Notes under the pieces: generated by a model
What the model saw: the letters and a program-made list of their open reading frames with translations, nothing else
What the model was told of the DNA's origin: nothing
Database searches by the model: none
Part shown: positions 32,970 through 39,909 of the stretch, one piece after another
Layout of the letters: every line of letters begins with the position of its first letter
How positions within the stretch are numbered: position 1 is the stretch's first letter
Program-made: the position numbers and the translations under genes
NCBI GenBank assembly: GCA_020200095.1
Contig: JAIVJJ010000022.1
Location: forward strand, 1-47,372
Source: Acidobacteriota bacterium
GTDB taxonomy: Bacteria > Acidobacteriota > Blastocatellia > Pyrinomonadales > Pyrinomonadaceae
Direction of reading: 5' to 3'
DNA length: 47,372 bases

Positions 32970-33701
32970 TTAAGAATAGAGATTCATCGGGCGTGTTAAA
33001 AGCGCAATCGGGTCTTCGATGTTCAAAGCCTCGCGTACAAAGAACGGTTCGCCAGCCGCAACGCCGATTAACGAGCCGAAATAACGCGAGCGGTTTTCGA
33101 GTTCGTCAATAAATCCTTCGCCGGTCAGACGAGTTTCCAATTCGTTTGAATTTGGATTGTAAAACTGCGAAGCGTGAGTGCGAATCGCTTCGGTTTTTTG
33201 TTTGAGAAACTCCGAAATATCAACAATGAACGAGGGCGTAACGCGTTGTGAAAAAACATTGTGCGCTACAATCGGGACGTTCGCGCGTTCTTGCCCGAAA
33301 TCAAAGTCGTATTTTTGCATCGAGGCAAGCCGCGCTGATTCACGAACAAGCTGCGCAATGTGATTATGGTCGGGATGTGGGTCATCTAATTGATGTGTGA
33401 GAAGGAGTTTAGGCTTTAAACGGCGAAGCACACGGACAAGTTTTGTTCTTTCTTCATCGGTTACGAAAACATGCCCGTCGGGAAGTCCGAGATTTTCCCG
33501 AACGTCTAACTTTAATATTCGCGCCGCTTCTTCCGCTTCCAAAGCGCGTGTTTCAACTGTTCCGCGCGTTCCCATTTCGCCGCGCGTTACGTCCAACGCA
33601 CCGGTTTTGTAGCCCAAAGATTTCATTTTCAAAAGCGTTCCGCCGACAGTTAATTCAACATCGTCCGGGTGCGCGAAAATTGCTAAAATGTCTAATTCCA
33701 T
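32970..33701 (-). CDS. bshB1: PIG-L/LmbE-family deacetylase, BshB1-like
   Basis: 243 residues. BshB1 deacetylates GlcNAc-malate in bacillithiol synthesis. The zinc-binding AHPDDVELTVGG is at residues 10-21, followed by DVTRGEMGTRG and the second metal/catalytic motif HQLDDPHPDHNHIAQLV; LNIEDPIALL ends the protein. The length and RGEMGTRGTVETRALEAEEA fit the BshB1 subgroup better than MshB or generic LmbE. The other bacillithiol genes (bshA, bshC) are not in the window, so the pathway assignment is by family. The start codon touches the inverted repeat shared with the divergent beta-lactamase-fold gene. Confidence 0.87.
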   Translation of the reverse strand: MELDILAIFAHPDDVELTVGGTLLKMKSLGYKTGALDVTRGEMGTRGTVETRALEAEEAARILKLDVRENLGLPDGHVFVTDEERTKLVRVLRRLKPKLLLTHQLDDPHPDHNHIAQLVRESARLASMQKYDFDFGQERANVPIVAHNVFSQRVTPSFIVDISEFLKQKTEAIRTHASQFYNPNSNELETRLTGEGFIDELENRSRYFGSLIGVAAGEPFFVREALNIEDPIALLTRPMNLYS

Positions 33702-33804
33702 ATTCCAGATTCCAAATTGTAAAGCGATATTTGGAAAAGCCGATGATAATTTTGTTAAAGTTTAATTGTTAGGTAAAGATTCTAGCAAGTTTGGAATCTG
33801 GAAT
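33702..33804. repeat. Inverted repeat framing two divergent gene starts
   Basis: ATTCCAGATTCCAAA (33702-33716) and its exact inverse TTTGGAATCTGGAAT (33790-33804) lie directly upstream of the start codons of bshB1 (33701, leftward) and of the beta-lactamase-fold gene (33812, rightward). The copies thus supply the leader and the GGAAT-type ribosome-site region of both genes. Confidence 0.75.
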
Positions 33805-33811
33805 TTGAAAT

Positions 33812-34481
33812 ATGAAATTTGTAATTCTCGGTTCGGGAACGTCCGTTCCGCACGCACAAAGAAGCAGTTCCGGTTATTGGTTGGAAACGCAAAACGGTTC
33901 GCTTCTGCTCGATTGCGGCGCTTCGGCGGTTCATCGTATCGCTCAGGAAAAATTAGATTGGGCAAACTTAGACGCGATTTGGATTTCGCATTTTCATCTT
34001 GACCACGTCGGCGGACTCGCGCCGTTTTTGTTCGGCACAAAATATGCGCCAGAAACGCAATATAGGAAAAAACCTTTGTGTATTTTCGGCGCGAAAAAAA
34101 ACGCCGCACACGGAAGAAAGCCTTGCAATTCATATTAGAAATGAAAATGATAAAACGCTTGTTTATACGGCGGACACCGGATTTACGAAAGATTTGGGAA
34201 CGCTGGCTTTGGGCGTTGATTTGCTGGTAATGGAATGTTCTTTTTTCAAAAACAAGCCGGTCGAAACGCATCTCGAACTTGCCGAAGCGATATATCTTGC
34301 GCGTTATGCCAAGCCAAAAAAAGTAATTCTCACGCATCTCTACCCAGAATGGGACAATGTGGATTTTTTGAAAGAGGTCGAGAAACTTTCGCCGCTTTGC
34401 GAAGTTATTGAAGCTAAAGACGGTTCGAGATTAGAGATAATTGGCGAGCGAGAACAGATAACTGAAAATAATTTGCGTTAA
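33812..34481 (+). pseudogene. Metallo-beta-lactamase-fold (RNase Z-like) protein with missing centre and frameshift
   Basis: The first frame (33812-34138) gives MKFVILGSGTSVPHAQRSSS, LLLDCGASAVHRIAQ and the zinc motif ISHFHLDHVGGLAPFLFGTK. The second frame resumes at about 34102 with TPHTEESLAIHIRNE, TLVYTADTGFTKDL, DLLVMECSFFKNKP and VILTHLYPEWDNVD. Both halves belong to one ribonuclease Z-like family, but the 45 or so residues normally between 'FG(P/A)' and 'PHT-x-ES' are absent and the junction falls in an A8 run (34094-34101). With the metal ligands split between frames, the gene is non-functional as written. It is divergent from bshB1. Confidence 0.8.
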
Positions 34482-34523
34482 TGATTAATTCATAAGTTAT
34501 AATCGAATTTCTCAAGGCAACCA

Positions 34524-35165
34524 ATGAACCGTCTGAAAGTTTCATATACAAGCAGAGATTTTTCGATTGGTGATTTTGAAAACGATGTTTGGCAAAGTAC
34601 GGAGGAAACAAGTTTGCATTTGTATTGGTCAGGTGCTTTGGCTGAAACCGAAAGACACGCCAAAGCCCGTCTCGTTTGGTCTGAAGATGGCTTGTTTGCT
34701 AGATTTGAAGGAAACCAGAGAGAGCGCTTAATTGTTAATTCCGAACCGAATACGAAAGAAAAATCAATCGGCTTGTGGGAACGCGATGTTTTTGAGATTT
34801 TTGTTTCGCCTGATTCGAAAAAGTTCGAAAGATATTTTGAATTTGAAGCAGCGCCAACCGGCGAGTGGCTTGATATAAAGATAGAAATTTTGCCGAACGG
34901 CGAGCGTAAAGCGGATTTTGATTATAATTCAAAAATGAAGGTCGTTGCTAAAATCTTGGAAAACAAAGTTGTTGCGGCGATGAAAATTGACTGGCGGGCA
35001 TTCGGAAGAAAGCCGAGAAACGGCGCGATTTGGCGCGGAAATCTTTTTCGCTGTATCGGCATCGGGAAAAATCGAGGTTATCTAGCTTGGCAACCGACGC
35101 GCACTAAAATGCCGAATTTTCACGTTCCCGAAAAGTTCGGATATTTTGAATTTGTAAAAGACTAA
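34524..35165 (+). CDS. Carbohydrate-binding family 9-like protein
   Basis: 213 residues. The beta-sandwich features of the CBM9-like family are visible: DVWQSTEETSLHLYWSG, KARLVWSEDGLFARFEG, GLWERDVFEIFVSPD, YFEFEAAPTGEWLDIK and the closing WRGNLFRCIG and YLAWQPT. There is no signal peptide, so unlike xylanase CBM9 modules it may be cytoplasmic or exported by another route. Family members are often found alone in acidobacterial genomes; ligand unknown. Its stop overlaps the next ATG by one base (TAATG). Confidence 0.87.
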   Translation: MNRLKVSYTSRDFSIGDFENDVWQSTEETSLHLYWSGALAETERHAKARLVWSEDGLFARFEGNQRERLIVNSEPNTKEKSIGLWERDVFEIFVSPDSKKFERYFEFEAAPTGEWLDIKIEILPNGERKADFDYNSKMKVVAKILENKVVAAMKIDWRAFGRKPRNGAIWRGNLFRCIGIGKNRGYLAWQPTRTKMPNFHVPEKFGYFEFVKD

Positions 35166-35980
35166 TGAACGAAACGCAAAAAAAAATCAAACAGGATGGA
35201 CAGGATTTGCAGCATAAAAGGAATAAAAATATCTGTGTTTATCTGTGTTCATCTGCGGTTAAATTTCTTTGCGTTTTGTCGTATCTCAACGGTTTTATCT
35301 TACTTCTTTCGTTCGGCATTTTTGCGCAAAACAATGACGATGTAATCCGTATTGAAACGGATTTGATTCCATTTGAAGTTACGGTTACGGATAAAAACGG
35401 CAAGCCCGTGCGCGGTCTCGACGTGAAAGACTTTAAGCTTTTTGAAGATGGCGCGGAGCGACCGATTGATTTTTTCGAGCCGATAAAAAGAAATGATGAT
35501 AGCCGTCCGCTCTCGATAGTTTTTGCGCTTGACGTCTCGGGAAGTATTGCGCCCGAAGAACTCGTAAAGCTCCGCAGCGCTCTCGAAAGTTTCGTTAAAC
35601 GGCTTGCCGATTACGATTCTTATTTTGCTGTAATGACGTTCGGAATGCAGGTTAAAACTTTGCAATCGTTCACGAATCGTCCCGATAAGCTGGAAAAAAC
35701 TTTTGAAAAACTTCTGCGCGAGCAAGACGGACTGCTTCCGACGCCGCTCGAAGCAAGCGGTTTGCTTGAAAAAACGGGCGGACGCGCTTTCTATGCAACG
35801 GAAAAAAGTTTTGAACCGCTCTTTAAATCTCTGGCGGAAGAAATCACCGCTTCTTATGTTTTGGCGTTTTATCCAAAGGCGGAAAATCGTCAGAGCAAGA
35901 CTTTTCGCCGCGTTCGTATTGAAGTTCCGACAGGCTTTCAAGTTAAACAAAATCGGGCAGGCTACGAAATAAAACAATAG
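35165..35980 (+). CDS. VWFA-related exported protein with an internal in-frame gap
   Basis: 271 residues. An odd N-terminus (residues 9-34, QDLQHKRNKNICVYLCSS) is encoded by a dispersed repeat and precedes a hydrophobic signal (FLCVLSYLNGFILLLSFGIFA). Then come the typical beta domain (RIETDLIPFEVTVTDKNGKP, VKDFKLFEDG) and the first half of a VWA domain with the metal site LDVSGS at 122-127. At residue 190, LLREQDGL is joined directly to LPTPLEASGLLEKTGGRAFY; relatives have some 60-90 more residues here, including the 'TDG/SDG' strand. The C-terminus (ITASYVLAFYPKAENRQSKT) is normal. The metal site may be incomplete. It follows the CBM9-like gene with a one-base overlap. Confidence 0.78.
   Translation: MNETQKKIKQDGQDLQHKRNKNICVYLCSSAVKFLCVLSYLNGFILLLSFGIFAQNNDDVIRIETDLIPFEVTVTDKNGKPVRGLDVKDFKLFEDGAERPIDFFEPIKRNDDSRPLSIVFALDVSGSIAPEELVKLRSALESFVKRLADYDSYFAVMTFGMQVKTLQSFTNRPDKLEKTFEKLLREQDGLLPTPLEASGLLEKTGGRAFYATEKSFEPLFKSLAEEITASYVLAFYPKAENRQSKTFRRVRIEVPTGFQVKQNRAGYEIKQ
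35189..35265 (+). repeat. Dispersed-repeat-like sequence coding the VWFA N-terminus
   Basis: The stretch combines CAGGATGGACAGGATTTGC with ATCTGTGTTTATCTGTG, TTCATCTGCGGTTAAA, wording of a type commonly seen as intergenic repeats in bacterial genomes. It is open in all of the gene's frame and encodes residues 9-34 before the signal peptide core. Confidence 0.45.
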
Positions 35981-35983
35981 ATA

Positions 35984-36030
35984 GAAAACGATGAGAAGCA
36001 AATAAAAAATACTTGCTGTTCACCGTTTCC
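35984..36030. repeat. Imperfect inverted repeat between convergent genes
   Basis: GAAAACGATGAGAAGCAA (35984-36001) and CTTGCTGTTCACCGTTTCC (36012-36030) pair at about 14 of 19 positions around a 10-base loop. It resembles the GTGATGAG/TTCACCG repeats at 41809 and 24840 and may work as a terminator for the VWFA gene and the LysW-like gene. Confidence 0.4.
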
Positions 36031-36045
36031 AAAAATTTAATTTTA

Positions 36046-36237
36046 TTAAAAGGTTTCTTCCTCGTCGTCGCTAAAATCGTCAAGGTCGTCCTCGTCATAA
36101 ATATCCAATTCAATCGGGTCAAGCCCGACGATTTCCAAATCCGTGCCGCATTCGTCGCAAGATACCGTATCGCCCTGTTCTGAATCGGCATCTACATAAA
36201 CGTCTTCGCTGCATTCGGGGCAAGCTGTCGTTGGCAT
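36046..36237 (-). CDS. LysW-like zinc-ribbon acidic mini-protein without the EDWGE tail
   Basis: 63 residues. Two CxxC pairs (TACPECSEDVYVD and VSCDECGTDLEIV) form a zinc ribbon, followed by LDPIELDIYDEDDLDDF and an extremely acidic end DDEEETF. The ribbon and the 'L-x-P-(I/L)-E-L' strand match LysW, the amino-group carrier of Thermus-type lysine/arginine synthesis, whose C-terminal EDWGE receives the substrate on its last Glu. That motif is absent here and no lysX/lysZ genes are near, so the carrier role is doubtful. It may be a LysW-derived adaptor of unknown partner. Stands alone. Confidence 0.78.
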   Translation of the reverse strand: MPTTACPECSEDVYVDADSEQGDTVSCDECGTDLEIVGLDPIELDIYDEDDLDDFSDDEEETF

Positions 36238-36473
36238 TTTTCTTCTCTCCGGAAATTTTCGTAAATTTTATTGCGCTTCACTTAAAAACCAAGTGAAATA
36301 TGTATATGCTAGTCAATCTAACTTGTTTGAGAGCAACTTTGCAAGAGTTTCTTTCAAAAAATTCCCTAATTTTTCTTAACTCTCGGTTAAAAGTATTTCT
36401 TCTTGCTTGTCTGTTTTTTCTACTCTTGATTCACATTAGTTATATTAAAAACTGATTTTTTTCAATTCACAAA

Positions 36474-37418
36474 ATGCGATTTCCCTTTAGATTAGCTGAA
36501 AATAAAAAGTTTGATGTCGTCGGATTTGGTACAAACGCGGTTGATTATTTGATTCAAGTACCGGAATATCCTTCGTTTAACACAAAAATTCATCTTTCCG
36601 ATTACATTCAAGCCGCCGGCGGCGAGGTTGCGACAACAATGGTTGGTTTACAGCGTCTGGGTTTAAAGACCGCTTACGTCGGGCGCTTCGGAACAGATAA
36701 GGAAGGCGATTTCGGTTTGCAAACTCTGCGCGATGAACGAGTTGATGTAACATTTGCTGAACAAATCGAAGACGCGCGAACGCAAATCGCTTTTATCGTG
36801 ATTGACGAGCGCAACGGAGAGCGCACCGTAATCTGGCACAGAGACAAACTCCTTGCTTACAGCGAGAAAGACGCGCCGGCTGAGGTTGTCACACTCGGAA
36901 AAGTTTTGCATTTTACGCCGCACGATACTGATGCTTGTTTGCAAATGACACGAAAAGCGAAAGAGAACGGCGTGATTGTTTCGATTGATATTGACAATGT
37001 TTTCGACGGAATAAATGAGCTTCTTCCGCAGGTTGATATTCTAATTTCTTCATCTGAATTTCCTGAAAAACTTGTTGGAACGAAAGATAAGAAACAATCT
37101 TTGCGCGAGATAAAACAGCGTTTCGGCTGCCAAATTGTCGGAATGACTTTGGGCGAAAGCGGCTCGCTCGTTTTGTGCGAAAACGAGTTTATTGAAACAA
37201 GCGGTTTTGCCGTTCCTAACGGCTGTAAAGACACGACCGGCGCGGGCGATTCGTTCCGCGTCGGATTTCTCTACGGTTTGTTGAAAGGTGAAACCGTAGA
37301 AACCGCCGCGCGAATGGCAAACGCCGTCGCCGCTTTGAAATGTCGAAAACTCGGAGCGAGAACGGCTTTGCCAAATGAAACTGAATTATTCGAAATGCTG
37401 CAAAATAAAGCGTTTTGA
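36474..37418 (+). CDS. PfkB-family sugar kinase
   Basis: 314 residues of ribokinase fold. VVGFGTNAVDYLIQVPEYP opens the domain, IQAAGGEVATTMVGLQRLG is the substrate-binding segment, and KDTTGAGDSFRVGFLYGLL is the PfkB signature 2 with the anion hole GAGD and the catalytic Asp. NAVAALKCRKLGARTALP follows. The family phosphorylates sugars such as ribose, fructose or 2-keto-3-deoxygluconate, or nucleosides; the sequence does not decide. No transport or regulatory genes are adjacent. Confidence 0.92.
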   Translation: MRFPFRLAENKKFDVVGFGTNAVDYLIQVPEYPSFNTKIHLSDYIQAAGGEVATTMVGLQRLGLKTAYVGRFGTDKEGDFGLQTLRDERVDVTFAEQIEDARTQIAFIVIDERNGERTVIWHRDKLLAYSEKDAPAEVVTLGKVLHFTPHDTDACLQMTRKAKENGVIVSIDIDNVFDGINELLPQVDILISSSEFPEKLVGTKDKKQSLREIKQRFGCQIVGMTLGESGSLVLCENEFIETSGFAVPNGCKDTTGAGDSFRVGFLYGLLKGETVETAARMANAVAALKCRKLGARTALPNETELFEMLQNKAF

Positions 37419-37550
37419 GAAAAACAGCATTGAAAATGGCAAACGCCGTTGTAATCAAACGTCGTGCTTTATTTGTGTGAATGGTTTATCTCAAAACCAA
37501 CTGAACCTTTTGAAACTAATTAAAATAAATAAGTACTGGATAAATCAAAT

Positions 37551-38270
37551 CTACAACATTTCGTCCGGGTGTATCTGATTTAATTCAGGTGTCGCTTTAT
37601 TAAAGTTTTCATTGAAAAACGCAATGACTTTTGTCCAAGCGTCGCGTGCCGCTTTTTCGTCATAAACTTCCGGGCGCGTGCTGTTAAAAAATGCGTGGTC
37701 GGCTTTGTATTTGACAGTTTGAATTGGCAAAGTATTGTCTTTGGCAATTCTCTCCAATTCACTCACTTTTTCGGGATTAATCCATTTATCTTTTGTTCCC
37801 GAAACGAAAATAACCGGCGTTTTCAAGTTTGTCAAAGTAAGTTCGTCGGGAATGTCGCCGTAAAACGGCGCGGACGCGCTCAAGCCTTCCAGATGGCAAA
37901 CCGCTTGCAGCGCAAAAGTTCCGCCCATACAAAAGCCTGTAATGCCGAAACGAGAAATTTCATATTTTTCCTGCGCCGTTGTGATTGTGTTTTTAATCGT
38001 ATCCAAACCGTCTTCGAGTTCGAGCGCGTTCATCAATTTTGCAGCCTCTTCGGGATTTGCGGCGGTTTTTCCGCGAAAAAGGTCAGGCGCAATAGCAACG
38101 AAACCTTCTTCGGCAAAGCGATTTGTGATGTCCTTAATGTGGTCGTTTAACCCCCACCATTCGTGAATTAAAATAATAGCGTTCGCTTGTTCGTTTGTTT
38201 CATTGGGCATTGCAACGTAAGCCGAAGTCTCGCCTTTAGCCGTGTCAAACTTTAATGTTTCGGTTTTCAT
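37551..38270 (-). CDS. Dienelactone hydrolase family protein
   Basis: 239 residues, cytoplasmic. GGAGGA lies 14 bases upstream of the ATG. The catalytic triad of the DLH family is visible: Cys114 in ITGFCMGGTFAL, Asp161 in VSGTKDKWINPE and His192 in YKADHAFFN; IILIHEWWGLNDHIKDITNR is the typical oxyanion-hole start. Members hydrolyse dienelactone in chloroaromatic degradation or act as general carboxylesterases; as no aromatic pathway genes are near, the latter is more likely. Confidence 0.93.
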   Translation of the reverse strand: MKTETLKFDTAKGETSAYVAMPNETNEQANAIILIHEWWGLNDHIKDITNRFAEEGFVAIAPDLFRGKTAANPEEAAKLMNALELEDGLDTIKNTITTAQEKYEISRFGITGFCMGGTFALQAVCHLEGLSASAPFYGDIPDELTLTNLKTPVIFVSGTKDKWINPEKVSELERIAKDNTLPIQTVKYKADHAFFNSTRPEVYDEKAARDAWTKVIAFFNENFNKATPELNQIHPDEML

Positions 38271-38350
38271 AAATAAAATAAGTTCCTCCAGATAAGTTTA
38301 TTAAAAGTAATTGATTATAAACGAATTTTTGCGAGATAAAAAAATTACGG

Positions 38351-39319
38351 TTATCTTTTCTTAATTTCAAGAATCGGTGAATTTTTCTTTTCACTGGTGG
38401 CAAAAATTGAATTTCCGTCAATCGAATAACCGACGGCTTCGCCTTGTTCTCTTTCGCCTAACGCGACAATTGAAGGCGCTTGTTTCCAGATTTCATCAAA
38501 ATTTTTCGCCTTTTCGGGCAGAACCAATTCATAACCATTAAAATAATCGCAGATAATGACGCGCTTGCCATCGGAAGAAACGTCGCCGCCGGTTAAAAAT
38601 CCGTTTGGAATTGCAGGAACGGTGAAATCTACTATTTTTTCAAGCCGAATTTTTTTGCTCGAATTATAATTCTTAGAAAGTTTATAAACTGCCGACGCGC
38701 CGCTCAAGCGTTTTGTTAGAACGTAAATATCGCCGGATTGCGGATGAACGAGCAGAGTTTCCGCGTCGTGTCGCATATCTGGATAGTCGAATTTAATTGT
38801 TTCTGCTTTCCCGGTTTCTAGCGGCTTTTTCTTGTTTGAAGTTTTGTCCGCACCTGAAACTTTCGGTTCTCTGACTCGGTAAATCGTAAATTCCTCGCGC
38901 GTGTGAGCATTATTGCCGATGTCGCCAATATAAAGAAAACATTCTCCGTTTTCGTTTCTGAAAGCCGCGATGTCTTCCCAATCATTATTTTTCGCGCCTG
39001 AAACTCGCCACGCGCCGAGATGTTTGCCTTTGGCGTTCATCGCAAAAATAAACGCGCCGTTACCCGAATCATTATGCGTCCAAAAAATATCCGTCTGGCA
39101 TTTTGAAGCAACGATTCCGCTGCTTTCGGTTATTTCGGCAGATTCAATTTTTCCGGCAATTTGCGGTTTTTGGTAATTTTCCGAGCGTTCTTTTGCTTTA
39201 TTGTCCGCAATTTTCTGTTCATCTTTTGACGCAACCGAAGAACAAGCAGCAAAGCTCATCGTAAGAACCAACCAAGATATGACAAATACGAATTTTTTGG
39301 TTATAGTTTTGTTCGACAT
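38351..39319 (-). CDS. Lipoprotein of unknown function, beta-propeller-like
   Basis: 322 residues from the ATG giving MSNKTITKKFVFVISWLVLT; a GTG three codons earlier is possible and the GGTGGAAG just before may serve as ribosome site. The lipobox SFAACS marks a lipid-anchored protein. The mature part has repeated blade-like strands: ESSGIVASKCQTDIFWTHND, WRVSGAKNNDWEDIAAFRNE, CFLYIGDIGNNAHTREEFTI, DIYVLTKRLSGASAVYKL and GGDVSSDGKRVIICDYFNGY. Such 'TND-GN-x-IGDNxxxR' wording is common in exported, esterase-like or phytase-like propellers. The partner is unknown. Divergent from speD. Confidence 0.7.
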   Translation of the reverse strand: MSNKTITKKFVFVISWLVLTMSFAACSSVASKDEQKIADNKAKERSENYQKPQIAGKIESAEITESSGIVASKCQTDIFWTHNDSGNGAFIFAMNAKGKHLGAWRVSGAKNNDWEDIAAFRNENGECFLYIGDIGNNAHTREEFTIYRVREPKVSGADKTSNKKKPLETGKAETIKFDYPDMRHDAETLLVHPQSGDIYVLTKRLSGASAVYKLSKNYNSSKKIRLEKIVDFTVPAIPNGFLTGGDVSSDGKRVIICDYFNGYELVLPEKAKNFDEIWKQAPSIVALGEREQGEAVGYSIDGNSIFATSEKKNSPILEIKKR

Positions 39320-39531
39320 AACTTCCACCCGAGCATTATAACGTAGATATTTCTTTCAATGTTTAATAAACTTTTGCCAGGCAATTTTCGTAGCTAAAGG
39401 AACCAGCGTTTGGTTTTTAACGAAATTATCTGAAATATCCAGTGTATTGCAGTGTCCGATAGTTTCCTACCAAATGAGTTTGAGCGACGTACGCGAAAGT
39501 AGATTTTGAAAAAGAAACGAACAAGTAAAAA

Positions 39532-39891
39532 ATGATTGTCGGAACCGAATGGTTAATTGAAGCCGAAGGCTGCGAAGCGGAAAAATTGCGCGATACGAAA
39601 ATTTTGCACGAAATTTTCGCACGCATAATTGCGGATTTAGGCTTGAAAACCATTGGTAAAGAAATTTGGCATCAATTCTCAGGCGAAAAAGGCGTAACCG
39701 GTTTGGTCGCTTTAACCGAATCGCATCTTGCCTGCCACACTTATCCTGAATATAAAACCGCAACATTTAATCTTTACTGCTGCAAAAATCGTCCCGAATG
39801 GAATTGGGAAGAAAATTTGTGCGAAATGCTCGGTGCGGCAAATGTTAACGTTCAAAAAATTGAGCGCGGCAATCCAAAATCCAAAATCTAA
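39532..39891 (+). CDS. speD: S-adenosylmethionine decarboxylase proenzyme
   Basis: SpeD makes decarboxylated AdoMet, the aminopropyl donor for spermidine. 119 residues, the short bacterial form. The processing site is LTESHLACHTYPEY: the chain is cut before Ser64, which becomes the pyruvoyl cofactor, and HTYPE carries further active-site residues; Cys79 or its neighbour in NLYCC would be the proton donor. The last residues NPKSKI and the stop are encoded by a CCAAAAT direct repeat. It is the first gene of a polyamine-linked run that ends in a membrane spermidine-synthase homolog, 19 bases before the DUF4178 gene. Confidence 0.94.
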   Translation: MIVGTEWLIEAEGCEAEKLRDTKILHEIFARIIADLGLKTIGKEIWHQFSGEKGVTGLVALTESHLACHTYPEYKTATFNLYCCKNRPEWNWEENLCEMLGAANVNVQKIERGNPKSKI

Positions 39892-39909
39892 AAAGGTTGG
39901 AGGTGGAAT

